Positions 10,437 through 20,799 of a DNA stretch of 64,000 nt are shown here, piece by piece. Each line of letters starts with the position of its first letter. The stretch's first letter is position 1. This stretch comes from Bipolaris cookei (taxonomy: Eukaryota > Ascomycota > Dothideomycetes > Pleosporales > Pleosporaceae). Under the pieces are notes generated by a model. That model searched no databases. It worked only from the letters and a program-made list of their open reading frames with translations, and was not told where the DNA came from. The stretch spans positions 62,001 to 126,000 of the forward strand of contig NRSV01000005.1 of assembly GCA_002286855.1 (NCBI GenBank), in the 5' to 3' direction. Both the position numbers and the translations under genes were made by a program.

Positions 10437-11008
10437 TTAATTTATCGTTGAAAGGTTTTGAATAGGCCCGTGCGGAAAGCCGGGCAAGTTTCATTGAAAA
10501 TTTCTGGCTGTTAACAGCCCAGCCCCGTTTTTTGGGCCCCCGAAGTATTACTATTAAATTTCCACATTTTAATTCTTTTTTAAAACTAAATTTTTTGGGA
10601 CTGAATTTCTTCTTATTTTCAAAATTGTTTTCTCCAGAACAACCCAAAACTGGTGTTTTCCTGTCCACTACTTTGAACTATTATCCCACAAAAGTACTTG
10701 CCCACCCTATGGATCGCCCGCGAAAGACAGCCAAGGTCATAATCCCCGAAGCTTTGGCAAAAAGCTGGCGACATCGATGATTCCTCTTCGACGGTTTCTT
10801 CTACCAACGAAAGCAGCACATTTCCTAAAAACGGTTTGGAATTGCGCGTTACGAAAGTTCCAGAATTTTGCCCGACGTTGGGAACGCTTCGAAAAAAAAA
10901 CAGCAGATTGAAGAAAAATTCATAAAAGGCCAGGGTGTTCTTTTATCGAAGATAATTTGAAAAAAAAAAAAAAAAAGAAGAAGAAAAACATAGAGAAAAA
11001 CAACTTTG
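10437..11008 (+). other. Noisy duplicate of 11108-11530: probable assembly artefact
   Basis: Aligning by eye, this stretch is a second, corrupted copy of the transposon right end plus the flanking RBR gene start. Shared landmarks in the same order include AGGCCCGTGCGG, GACTGAATTTC, TTGTTTTCTCCAGA, CCTATGGATC, GACAGCCAAGGTCATA, GGCGACATCGATGAT and CATAAAAGGCCAGG. Differences are mostly single-base insertions and stretched homopolymers, not C-to-T changes. It is flanked by exact repeats of the transposon 3' region (10338 and 11009, offset exactly 671 bp). That is the signature of an uncorrected noisy long read spliced into the contig. Confidence 0.85.
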
Positions 11009-11079
11009 CTTTGATTTTTGAAATTATAAAGATTATATTTTTGTATTTACTTAGCTTAAATGTATAATTAAAATATATC

Positions 11080-11175
11080 GTTATCATTGAGGTGATATTA
11101 TCGTTGAGGTGATAGGCCCGTGCGGAGCACGGGCAATTTCATTGAAATTCTGCTACAGCAGCCGTTGGGCCCGAG
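11080..11175. repeat. Right 96-bp terminal inverted repeat of copy 1
   Basis: Reverse complement of 7846-7941 without mismatch, followed by TA. A damaged version also occurs inside the noisy segment, ending near 10544. Confidence 0.9.
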
Positions 11176-11310
11176 TAATTACTATTATTTCACAATTAAA
11201 TCTTATACAAACTCATTTTGACTGAATTTCTCTATGTCAATTGTTTTCTCCAGACACCCAACTGTGTTGCTGTCAACTACTTGACTAATATCACAGTACT
11301 TGCCCCACCT

Positions 11311-12653
11311 ATGGATCCCGAGACAGCCAAGGTCATAGTCGAGCTGCAGCTTGGCGACATCGATGATCTCTTCGACGGTCTCTACAACGAAGCAGACATT
11401 CCTAACGGTGATGCGCGTACGAGTTTCCAGATTATGCGACGTGACCTCGAACAGCAGCTTGAGATCATAAAAGGCCAGGTCCTTTTAATCGAGATATTGA
11501 GAGAAGAGCACGAGACTCGCCTTGCTTTCTCCAGGCTTTTGGAAGAAGAGAAGCAAGCAATCGGCGACCATCAACTCGCTACGCAACTAGGGAGCAATGG
11601 AGTCAGTGATTCAGATGTCGATCAATGCTCTGAATATGAGCCTAGCCTTTGTAGTGCGCCCGAATGCTGCAGCGACGAGCAGTGGGATATGGCGCGAGAA
11701 CTCTATGCAGCGGCTTTCGAACGCCAACCCGAAGACCGAGCGCCTCCCAATGCCATTCGAACCGTCAAGGCTAGTGATGTGAGGAGCAGCACTAAGGCCA
11801 GCATCCTCGGTTCTGATGCGCTTACCAAGTGCTGCGCATGCATAGAGGTTGTATCCAGTAAGAACACACTCACACTCGAATGCAAACCGGAGGTTCATAC
11901 GTATTGTCGTGCTTGCCTCATTGATCTCTTTACTAGCGCGCTCGACAACCCATCCCTATTCCCTCCGCGCTGCTGCAGGCTGCCTGTTCCACTAGAGGCC
12001 TGTCGCGTCATTCTACCGAAAGAGCTTGTTAAGAGCTTCGATCTTAAGGTCGAAGAGCTTGCGACACCGAATCCTACGTACTGTTCGAACGCAGAGTGCT
12101 CTAAATTCATCCGTTCAAAAGATGTCAAGGCCGATGTTGGTTCTTGCGTATTCTGCAAGCATAGAACATGCCTCTGTTGCAAGGGTTCTGAACATAAGGG
12201 TCTTTGTCCCAGCGACCCCCATGTTCAGCTCCTCATGGATGCGGCTAGGCGTAGTAGGTGGCAGCAGTGCACCAAGTGCAACCACATGGTGGAGTTGGAG
12301 CAGGGCTGCTTCCATATGACGTCAGTTTCGGTGTGTTTATAAATGAAACGGACTTTACTGACATATAAAGATGTCGGTGCCGCCACCAGTTCTGTTATTT
12401 GTGCGGCGTTCAGTGGAAGCGGTGCACTTGCCCTCAGTGGGACGAGCATTACCTCACGCGTCCGCTTCCTGCTGTTACAGCCGCGCAAGATCCTGTCCTA
12501 GCATTACGCCCAGCTACTACTCACGAGCATAACTGGCAACGTGCTGACGGTCAGGACTGTGTCGAATGCGGTGCTGACTATCTTCCTTTCGTCATGCGTT
12601 GCAGCGGCTGTAACGTAGCCAACTGCTGGCGTTGTATCCATAACCGTTTGTAA
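11311..12653 (+). CDS. RBR (RING-IBR-RING) E3 ubiquitin ligase-like protein (430 aa)
   Basis: CDS join(11311..12320,12371..12653); the 50-nt intron has a TACTGAC branch site. The start is ATG 11311 (MDPETAKVIVELQL), as in fungal relatives; the longer frame begins with TTG inside the transposon flank. RING1 starts near residue 173 (CCACIEV...CRACLIDLF), IBR near 255-305 (CSNAECSKF, CVFCKHRTCLCC) and RING2 near 318-350 (CTKCNHMVELEQGCFHMT joined across the intron to CRCRHQFCYLCG). RBR ligases pass ubiquitin from E2 through a RING2 cysteine to substrate. The C-terminal Cys/His stretch may bind another zinc. The transposon end lies 135 bp upstream, so its promoter is probably altered. Substrate unknown. 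Confidence 0.88.
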
Positions 12654-12959
12654 GGGGTAGCAGTCGCTAGAATCTTTACAAACAAGCACATGGTAAGCTT
12701 CTAGACTGAGGACATTAGACAGCATTATCACCAATAGAGGATATCATGCAGTATACAGTTGGTTGCAAGGTTCTTTTAATGGGCGATAAAGCACAAGCGA
12801 TTGGCGAAACAGGCTCTCCATACAGTCCTCTGCCCGATCGGCGAATTGCGATGTGTGAAGCTGAAGTACTATGCAGCATCTTTCTTGCATGTACGCTTGT
12901 TATGTCCTGCCTTGCCGCAGTTGTTACAGCGTCAAATACCTCTTCCACTACCACCTGCG
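12654..12959. other. Intergenic, nothing recognised
   Basis: About 300 bp between the RBR stop and the solo LTR. No supported gene; short frames on both strands overlap. Confidence 0.4.
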
Positions 12960-13390
12960 TGTTACAAGTAACAGCAGGAAGGATCCTCTCCCTAGGGATG
13001 ACGATGAATAGTTGGGAAGCCACTCGGGATCCCAAAGGACAGGATGATTGTCGCGGGGCTAGAGGTCACGTGACGTGCCATCCCGCCAAGGCTGGCCATC
13101 CGGGATGGCAGGACTGGAAGCAATGAGGATATAAGGATGGATGGATTTCATTGTTTACTCTCATTGTGGTCAACTCAAATTGTACTTTCTTACTAGTTAC
13201 TTTACTTAACAAGATTGCTACATGTTAGTCTATTGAATAGATTAGTAGTTGTCGAACCTTTGTTACTTTCTATACAAGCACGCCACTCCACTGCATCGCC
13301 AGACAACCCTCACGGAGCTCTTCACCCCATCTCACTCGCCCTAACCCGGATCGAGCTTAGAGAAGTATCAGCACCTAACCCTGTGTAACA
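12960..13390 (+). mobile_element. Solo LTR with 5-bp target duplication
   Basis: Begins TGTTACAAGTAACA and ends GTGTAACA, giving the TGTTAC...GTAACA ends of an LTR. It is flanked by CTGCG on both sides (12955-12959 and 13391-13395). Related copies are at 26320 and 32744 (shared CCATCCCGCCAAG, TGGCCATCCGGGATGGCA, CGCCAGACAA, CGCCCTAACCCGGA). No internal coding region is attached, so it arose by LTR-LTR recombination. GGATATAAGGATGG may be the LTR promoter box. Confidence 0.85.
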
Positions 13391-13429
13391 CTGCGCGCAC
13401 CCTCTTCTAACGCCTCTCCGCTTCTAACT

Positions 13430-14880
13430 AAGCCTTAACATCCCTTTGCCTAACTATATCCTCTGCCTCTGCCTACGATAGGGTCCCTCTCTTCTAGATC
13501 TGCTTCTTCTTTCGCCTTTCACGTTTAGATGCTGTCTAGTTTACCTCTTTAAGGTTAGCTATCCTAGCCTTAAGCAACGTGTGTAAGTGCACCTTCAAAG
13601 TTGATCCCTTTCTGGCCTGTAGCACTATCTTAATGATAGAATTAGGTAAAGCACCCTTGTGGTACCTTATCCTCTTGACAATTAGCGTTACTTAAGCCTC
13701 TACCTTCTAGGCGTTGCTTAGTATTTTAGGTTGCTAAGGGGTAGGCCCTGGTGTAGGTGGTATTGGCGTACGAGGCTGTACTTTAAGCCTAGATAATACC
13801 ACATCTAGGTTATGTGGGACTAAGCCAGTTGCTCTAAAGCTTGATAAGATATTATCCTTCGAAAATGCCTTATTAAACACTGGCCCAAAGGTAGCTAGTT
13901 AGAAAGGCCTTTTTGTCGATGTGGTGGATATAGCTGTCTGCCAAGCCTCTTAGTTCCTTCTTGTACGCCTGCTTTAGCAGGGCAAAACAATCTACATCAA
14001 GCGGCTGTAGGGTGTGCGACGAATGCAGAGGCATACAGAGGGTAATAATCTTGCTTTGATCGCAGAGATCTTGGAAGGCAAGCGACTGGTGACTCTCGTG
14101 GCCATCGATAATAAGCAGGCGGTGACTATCTACTGTGCAAGCCTCTATGTGCTAGATAAAGTGCTGCAACTAGGCAGAACCAAGCTCGTTCGTTATCCAG
14201 CTGTAGTCGCTGACACCTATCCTCTAATCGTTAGGGTTGTTATAATACTAGGCCTGATCGTGGTGCTTTGCTTTAAGGATAAGGAAGGGTGGAATTAACT
14301 ACCCCATCGCGTTAATGCAAGCGATTAACGTCACCCAATCACGATCGCCAGGTTGAACTTCAAGTGGCTTGAGGCGTCTCTCAGAGGCCATTACTACTTT
14401 GACAGACCCTCCAACGCCTATCTGGAAGCCAGTCTCATTAAAATTATAGACGTCTTCGTCCAGGATCCTATACTTAGCCTTAACGTTGCGTACAAGATTG
14501 AACCAGGGCCTAATAATAGCTGGATTGCTGCACAGGACTCTCTGGTGATCCGGCTGTCTTGTCAACTGAGATTTGATCTCAGGTCTCCAGCGTACAAGCC
14601 TGTAGGCCCAGTTTTCTCCAACCTAGCCACCACCAGGTATAGCTAGTAGCTGGTTGGCCATCTCTCGTACGTAGCTGAGCGTAAGGGCAAATCCTCGCGC
14701 GTCAAGCTTCCTAATAGACTGTATAATAACCTCCTCTTCATGCCTCTGCAGCTTTGATGCATTGTGGTGAGTATTATGATCAGAAGCTGGTTTGGCGCGT
14801 TGCCTTAGAAGGGTGGTTTCAGGCACGTTGTACACAGCAGCAGCACGTCGCAGGCTTAATAACGCGTTATATCTCATAGT
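13430..14880 (-). pseudogene. Dead pogo-type transposase
   Basis: Pieces in several minus-strand frames follow the order of a DDE_1 transposase: N-terminal helix-turn-helix (14877 downwards, RYNALLSLRRAAAVYNVPETTL), CENP-B-like part (EEEVIIQSIRKLDARGF), first catalytic region (DEDVYNFNETGFQIGV, where the usual MDETGF Asp is Asn), the third Asp region (TLQPLDVDCFALLKQAY near 13990) and a C-terminal basic stretch (LLKARIANLKEVN, stop, TASKRERRKKQ). Several stops occur, one of the CAG-to-TAG type. It is not closely related to the intact element. The outer ends are unclear; 14980-15060 may be one end. Confidence 0.75.
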
Positions 14881-15012
14881 CTAGATAGCAAGAGTAATTC
14901 CATCTGTCCGGGGACGTGATTCAAGATTAGGTTGCTGTGGCATTATGGAGATAGTAGAAAGTGGTGTGCGCCATTCAGTGGTGGGGCACGTTATACAAAA
15001 CTAGATAGACGA

Positions 15013-15037
15013 GTAACTACTATATTATAGTAGTTAC
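15013..15037. repeat. 25-bp perfect palindrome
   Basis: GTAACTACTATA and its reverse complement TATAGTAGTTAC around a single central T, in an AT-rich flank of the dead pogo element. It may be an element end or an insertion scar. Confidence 0.7.
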
Positions 15038-15039
15038 GT

Positions 15040-16270
15040 GAGTTACACACCACAGATACGTAAATGAAGATGGTAGATAGCAAAAACACGACAACAGCGA
15101 GTATTGCAATTCTTGGAATCAACGCAGTATATCGCATGTGAAAGTTAGCCTGACATGCTCTACCACCCGCCAGCCCTTCGATCGCCGCCCTTCGATCGGC
15201 AGCCTATGTTGTTTTGCAAAAGAGGCGTCCAATCTGTTCGTTAATCATTACAGAGGCTTCAGGGAAGTGGTCGACAAACAGATCCGCATCTGCCATGTCC
15301 GTCGCCCGGTATCGCGGACTGTTTGCTTTCTTGGACGGGCTTGCTGAACGCTGTCGTTGAACTAGCTTTGCTGTTCTTCGGCGATTAACTACCCCTCAAC
15401 AACAAGACACTATGCGTCAGCGACGAAGGTATCTCAAGCTCATCACTGCTTGCACACTTGTTGGCCCATTGTAAGACAGATTTTGCACTATCAAATGTCC
15501 ACTCCTCAAGCGACCTCGACTCCGTGGTTTAGTGAAGCTTGACAAAGATCTTTTGCGTAAGTGACAGCGTCTCCGGTTTGCGACACTTAGCTGCGCGGTT
15601 AAGTAAAATTGTGGGAAGGCTCGTTAGAATTGTGCGATCCCGAAAGCTTGGATATCTATATTCTCGTCTGCAAGTTCATTTGAGATAGTTTTAGTCAGTG
15701 CACGCTTCATCGCGGTATCGAGACTGTCCAGCAATCAGGCCCAACTAGTGAACGTGAGTGCGAAGAGGTCTTAGAATCTTCTCGCAGCACACACGCACGA
15801 ACTATGGACTTATAGTTGTTCCGTTTCCGAATCAGCGCTTTAACACGAGTTACGTATCATCACAAGATAACTAGTTACTTAGTTATTATTATTCCATTAT
15901 AGTCCTGTATCAGCCGTTGGCTATGTAGGACTTTGGCCAAAGGCCGTTCTATCTAACTAGTTACAATTTGGTACGTTGTGCTGTATTGTGTGACTGTGGT
16001 GCTTCGGCCTTTGTCTGTTTATGTTAGTACTAGGTTTCTGGGCGCCTGGTGCTAAAGAGGCATGTTTGGTAACAGGTAGAGATGGGTTAGGTAGCTAGGC
16101 AATGCTCCAGTGAGGCTCTTTTAGTGGAAAGGAAAAGTTTGTCAGCCTGTTTAGTTTTATAGAGTATAAACTCTCTCTCTAGTTTTAATGAGTAGCTCTT
16201 TCGTTCACTGTTTAGTGAGTCTTCCTCTGCAAGTTTTTAATGATTACGTCTCTCGTTCTGCTTGGGTGCG
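15040..16270. other. Gene-poor stretch before minisatellite
   Basis: No supported gene; the 69-codon frame at 15138 has no family. Near 15868 GATAACTAGTTA occurs and its reverse complement TAACTAGTTATC recurs near 17410, so the minisatellite region might lie within a larger element; this is weak. Confidence 0.3.
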
Positions 16271-16271
16271 T

Positions 16272-17115
16272 ATGTATAGCGGGCGGAGGCTACCTTAGCG
16301 TTTGGGTTGATGTTTTGTGGTAGGATAGTTAGGTAGTAGCTGTTCTAGCGTTTGGTATGGTGCCTAGCGGGCGAGGGCTTTGGCGTTTCGATGGGGTGCT
16401 ATTATAGCAGGCAAGGGCTACCTTAGCGTTTGGATATTTGCTAGTACAGTTCACGACTACTGTTCTAGCGTTTTGGTGTGGTGCCACAGCGAGCAGGGCT
16501 GTCTTGGCGTTTGGATTTGTGCTATTACAGAACAACAAAACTGTTATAGCGTTTGGTATGGTGCCTAGCGGGCGAGGGCTTTCGGCGTTCGAATGGGGTG
16601 CTATTATAGCAAGCGGAGGCTACCTTAGCGTTTGGATATTTGTGCTAGTACAGGATACAACTACTGTTCTAGCGTTTTGGTGTGGTGCCACAGCGAGCAG
16701 GGCTGTCTTGGCGTTTGGATTTGTGCTATTACAGAACAACAAAACTGTTATAGCGTTTGGTATGGTGCCTAGCGGGCGAGGGCTTTCGGCGTTCGAATGG
16801 GGTGCTATTATAGCAAGCGGAGGCTACCTTAGCGTTTGGATATTTGTGCTAGTACAGGATACAACTACTGTTCTAGCGGTTTCGCATGGTGCCACAGCGC
16901 GCAAAGGCTGTTCTGGCGTTTAGATATGGTGCCGCAGCGAGCGAGGGCTGTCTTGGCGTTTGGATGGGGTGCTGTTGTAGCAGGCAAGGGCTACCTTAGC
17001 GTTTGGATATTTGCTAGTACAGTTCACAACTACTGTTCTAGCGTTTTGGTATGGTGCCGCAGCGAGCGAGAGCTGTCTTGGCGTTTGGATAGAGTGCCTG
17101 GCGAGCAAAGACTAG
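16272..17115. repeat. Higher-order minisatellite (204-bp unit of about 40-bp subunits)
   Basis: About twenty occurrences of GCGTTTGG-like cores spaced roughly 35-50 bp apart, each followed by patterns like GGTGC and AGCGGGC/GAGGGCT. Five subunits form a 204-bp higher-order unit: copies start at 16471, 16675 and 16879 (the third diverges). Because 204 is divisible by three, the plus frame stays open for 161 codons with a 68-residue repeat. I treat the frame as a by-product, since minus frames are also repetitive. Confidence 0.85.
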
Positions 17116-18008
17116 CCTGGCGTTTAAATGGGTTTTATTTTTATTGGTGTTTTTCGATTGTTTTTGTTTTCGTATGGTAGTCTTTCTATTAGTCATCAGG
17201 GCGATCCGTGCGTTCTCGAAGATTTTCGCATTTTGAACACGTCGCGGGAAAATCGACAATACCCCCTCTAGCACCTCAACGAGAGGGCTGCACACGTTAG
17301 AGGTGGCGTTAATCGATTTCCCACGACGTGTTACCCCTATATCCGATAGAAAATTGACGAGTTTCGATGAAAAAATTCAGCTTAAAAGTTGGTGTGTGTG
17401 TAGTTACTTAGTTAACTAGTTATCGTTTATGAGCTTATCAATCGTCAATCTCACCTCACTTGCGCCTTTATGCCAACATCTTCATATTCATTTAATAAGA
17501 ATATTCTCTAGGCGCCTGGGCTGAACATGTTCTAGGTAGTTTAGTTAGAACGTTTAGTGCAGCCGCCTTACTAGGTGCATTACCCCTAACGTTGCGAGTA
17601 CCTACACAGTTCCGAAGAGGCACTGTTCCCCCACTAACGTAAGCCGCTGTGCTGCTCCCCACGTCGTAAAATTGCTTCGCTTACTTCTCTAGCACGCATG
17701 CCGACGCTCGCGGAAGCGAGACGGAGGCAATCGTATTCAGCGCGATCGTAACCTCAGTCCATTATACACGTCCCTCATACGAAACGTTGAGGTCCCAGCA
17801 CCTGCTCAAAACGACAAGGACATTGAAGCAGTTATGCCAGTACGTTTTCTCTTACCACTCAGATAAATTCCTTGTGCTTTATGGATACCGACCTGATACT
17901 AGATATAGCCTACAACAGATCTCCCGAATGTAAACTTTGTCAGCAAGTATGTGCTGAACGAGGCTTATTAACTATTGTGCTGCAAGATAGACTGATTTAT
18001 TAGGCAGA
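17116..18008. other. Gene-free; includes an imperfect fold-back at 17236-17332
   Basis: Arms of about 20 bp at 17236-17256 (AACACGTCGCGGG...) and 17313-17332 (...CCCACGACGTGTT) pair with one indel and one mismatch around a 56-base spacer that also has CCCTCT/AGAGGG. No supported gene here. Confidence 0.45.
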
Positions 18009-18616
18009 ATGTTCAATAAGCAAGATTACTCAGATGTCACTATCTTTATCCATGGAACTAAACTTTACGCGCATCGTTTTGTGATTTGTGTTCAAAGTCG
18101 CTATTTTGCGAAAGCATTCCAAGACAAGGTGTTCGCGGAGGGTTACGAAGGCGAGATTAGATTTGATGAAGGCAGTGCCATCGCTCATTGGAGAGTCTTT
18201 GAGTATCTATACACCGGCAACTATACAGACGATCTTAAAATTGAGGGCCTGCAAGGTAAGCATCTCCTCGTAGACCTGTAATTATGGCCTGCTAACCTAG
18301 AGTCAGACGATTCAGCCATGCTGAAAGACCCCAGAGTGTACGCTTTGGCTGACATGTTCTTCCTGAAAGATCTAAAGTACTTGCTCTGACCAAAATGAAG
18401 CACCGACTAAAGGTTGGCTGGCAAAGCAAGAGCTTCCCGATCTGTGTCGAAGAGATCTATGCCATCACCAGAAGCTCCTGCTCCATGCGCTTAGCCGTCG
18501 CTCAGATCGCAGCCGAGCACGGCAAAGACTTACAAAAAGAAGAAGCGTTCTTGGGCCTCTTACATAAAGGCGGGGATTTTGTAGTCGATTTCTATAAAGC
18601 ACTTCGGATCTGGTAG
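18009..18616 (+). pseudogene. BTB/POZ-domain protein with one-base frameshift
   Basis: Exon 1 18009-18255, intron 18256-18306, exon 2 18307-18616. BTB domain: DVTIFIHGTKLYAHRFVIC, SRYFAKAF, and HWRVFEYLYTGNYTDDL, then the usual fungal continuation LKDPRVYALADMFFLKDLK. At about 18383 one base is missing (TTG-CTCTG where TTG-GCTCTG is expected), giving a TGA; the following frame (LTKMKHRLKVGWQSKSF ... GGDFVVDFYKAL) finishes the standard C-terminal half and stops at 18614-18616. Such proteins are typically Cullin-3 adaptor-like; partner unknown. It is either a very young pseudogene or a sequencing error, since no other damage is seen. Confidence 0.8.
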
Positions 18617-19322
18617 TTATTTAGAAAGGGTTGCTATTATTGCGACAGTTCCAGCTCCGATCAAACTTCGAGTTGAACTCCTCCATTCTTATCCGAATCG
18701 CTGACAAACTCTTCCAGAGGTGGCTGGCAGATTTTCAATATATTCTCTGAGGCAACGTTATCGGAAGCGCCCCTCAGAACATTAGTTCCGCCCTCAGTCG
18801 TTCTCATGATCAGAAATGCTCCCCCAGATCCCGAAACGTACGGGCTTTCAGAGCGCCCACAAGACACGGTTCTGTCGGCTGCTAAGCCCGGAGCATCGTC
18901 TATCCCTCTTACCACCTGCTCGCTTTGCTCGCTTGTTCGTACTTCTTTTAGTCCAATGCTGTACAGCCCGTCTCCCATTTTTATCAGAATACAACTTTCA
19001 AGTAGGACACTCAGTGGGCCCAGGCAGATTCTTCACCTCATAATCCTCATCGCCGTAACCTCGTTGACTTTAATAATTGTCATAAACCGCGCCTTCCCTC
19101 CATCAGCGGACGAAATTTTGTCGGCGCAGACCAGCATACGATTTAATAGTGTTTTACCCCAATCAGGATTGGCCTAGAGTAGAATGATGACTCCGTTAGT
19201 ATAATTTGAAGACCAACTATGGTGAGTGCTGCGGTGTAAATTTGAAGCTAGATCTGCAAAGAACATCTATCGTGCGGATTAAATGCATTCTAATTCAATC
19301 ACACACGACAACTACCGAATGA
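18617..19322. other. Intergenic with a possible minus-strand exon
   Basis: A minus frame at 18661-18978 (105 codons from ATG 18978, extending upstream in frame as LGPLSVLLESCILIK) has protein-like composition but no family and no certain splice partner. An overlapping plus frame (18806-19177) has one hydrophobic stretch. Neither can be called firmly. Confidence 0.3.
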
Positions 19323-20577
19323 CTAGGATAAGAATTGAAGTTGATTTCGTTTGTTTTCAACCTCTTCTCGCTTCTCCTTCAATCGACCGCGAACCTGTTT
19401 GCCATTAATCCCGGGTACAACGCATGTCAATTTGAATAGAGCGCCGAGTCCGAGACTCTGAATCTCATGGAAACGACCGTAAGCTTTATCCATGACCTCA
19501 CCCGCGGCCTTCTGCATTTGCTGATACTCTCCGCGGGTAACAGTGACTTCAACATCGGCCGTCTTATACGTTCCGAAGACGTTGTAAAAATAGTCGCCAT
19601 GTTGGCGCTGGTAGCACAAGCAAAGTGCTGTACAAACTCGTGCGAGCCAGGTGATTGTACCAAAAACGGCTCCAGCCGAGCAAGCAGCGTGGTAATTGCT
19701 AATAGGCATGCCTATCCTCAATGAGCCTTTGTAGATAACGCTAGTGGGGGTGCGAAGATCACCTTGGTTCGAAGCCATTCTGGCGAATACATAACCTCCC
19801 AAAGGATTGGAAGCAATGAGGAAAATAGCAAGGTATGGATGGGGGCCTTCGTCGTCGTCTGTAATGGAGGATGAGATTTTGGATGACGCATGACAAATTG
19901 CTGATCTCACTTACCTTCTGCGGATGGGTTTGGCTCAAGTGTCCTGATGGCCTCAAAGAGGAACGGGACCGCCGCGACAACAGCCGCAATGAGAAGCTCT
20001 TTTGGCACTCGATAGATTGTAAGGATGTGGAATCTTAATGGCGATCCACGGCTACCTACCTCGACCGTACGCGCTGTTACTGATCTCCGCCGTCACAATG
20101 AGGCATATTCCAAATGAGCTAAATATGAGCATAAGCATCATTTTGAAGGCAAAGTTGACCTTCATTCTGGCGACTAGTTCGTGGAATGATGTGATTGCAG
20201 ACTTGGTGATGCCCGCAACGGCAGCGACCCGAAGCACCTCGGTGGTAATAGGCACTCCGTTGAGATGAGCTCCAACAGTCGCTGCAGCAGCCCCAGCAGC
20301 AGCATTCATGGCAAGATCGAAGCCAGCGAGCAGAGAAAATGCAATGACTATAATAAAGTTAGCCGCTGGGAGAGTATCTGAACAGGAATAGTATACAGTG
20401 CTGCCATGGCGTAGTGTTGACCAATGTTTGTCCCAGCAAAATGGTGATCTTGCCGTCAGTAATGGGCTCTGTGTTGACTGCCGGGGGTTCTGTTCGGTCT
20501 AATTCTTCTATGCTTGAAGTCTCTGAAGCATCATCTCGTCCTGGCGACGTTTGCTGCTTGGCTGCTATCATTGTCAT
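19323..20577 (-). CDS. Multi-pass membrane protein, 4 exons (365 aa)
   Basis: CDS complement(join(19323..19858,19915..20007,20060..20347,20397..20577)); introns of 56, 52 and 49 nt, all frame-preserving, with a CTAAC branch site in the first intron. After an acidic, Ser/Glu-rich cytosolic-looking N-terminus (SETSSIEELDRTEPP) come about five hydrophobic segments: HFIAFSLLAGFDLAM with an Ala-rich run, FKMMLMLIFSSFGICLIVTA, ELLIAAVVAAVPFLF, YLAIFLIASNPLGGYVF and AVFGTITWLARVCTALC. The C-terminus is a charged helix (RGRLKEKREEVENKRNQ). No known family. It is divergent from the membrane gene at 21221 and shares the intergenic minisatellite with it; co-regulation is only a guess. Confidence 0.75.
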
Positions 20578-20683
20578 GCCTTGTACTGTTGTTGAATGAT
20601 ACAGGCTGATTTTTTTTCAAAGTTTCAGATCTAATGCTGAACTGCAACGCGGATGTCGAATGGTTTTTGGCCTTTTCATGTAA

Positions 20684-20799
20684 CTTCGCTTGTACAGGGC
20701 GCTTCGCTTTTGTCCGGGGCGCTTCGCTTTTGTCCGGGGCGCTTCGCTTTTGTCCGGGGCGCTTCGCTTTTGTCCCGGGCGCTTCGCTTGTACGGGGCG
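20684..20799. repeat. 20-bp tandem minisatellite
   Basis: Units of GCTTCGCTTTTGTCCGGGGC at 20701, 20721, 20741 and 20761 (one change), with half units at either side; an isolated related unit lies at 20933-20955. It sits in the shared 5' region of two divergent membrane-protein genes. A period of 20 is not compatible with coding. Confidence 0.95.

Larger units (their letters stand above)
7846..11175 (+). mobile_element. Fot/pogo-type DNA transposon, copy 1 (interrupted)
   Basis: The element starts CTCGGGCCC at 7846 and ends GGGCCCGAG at 11175, flanked by TA on both sides (7844-7845 and 11176-11177), the usual target duplication of Tc1/mariner/pogo elements. Terminal inverted repeats are 96 bp (7846-7941 and the reverse complement at the right end) and match perfectly. 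One ORF codes for the transposase. Distances from the stop codon to the right end show that a 671-bp extra segment is present compared with copy 2 (35568-38226): without it this copy would also be 2659 bp. The extra segment is described separately as a probable assembly error. Confidence 0.92.

Noticed and set aside
10961..10995. Long A-run as a LINE or processed-gene poly(A) tail
   Set aside because: It falls in the noisy duplicate, where homopolymers are stretched everywhere; the matching clean region (around 11500) has no A-run.
11218..11310. Earlier start of the RBR gene at 11218
   Set aside because: The codon is TTG and the stretch directly abuts the transposon flank; relatives begin with MDPET.
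16438..16923. 161-codon frame with 68-residue repeat as a gene
   Set aside because: It lies wholly within the minisatellite, other frames are also repetitive, and there is no ATG context, intron or family support; openness follows from the 204-bp period.
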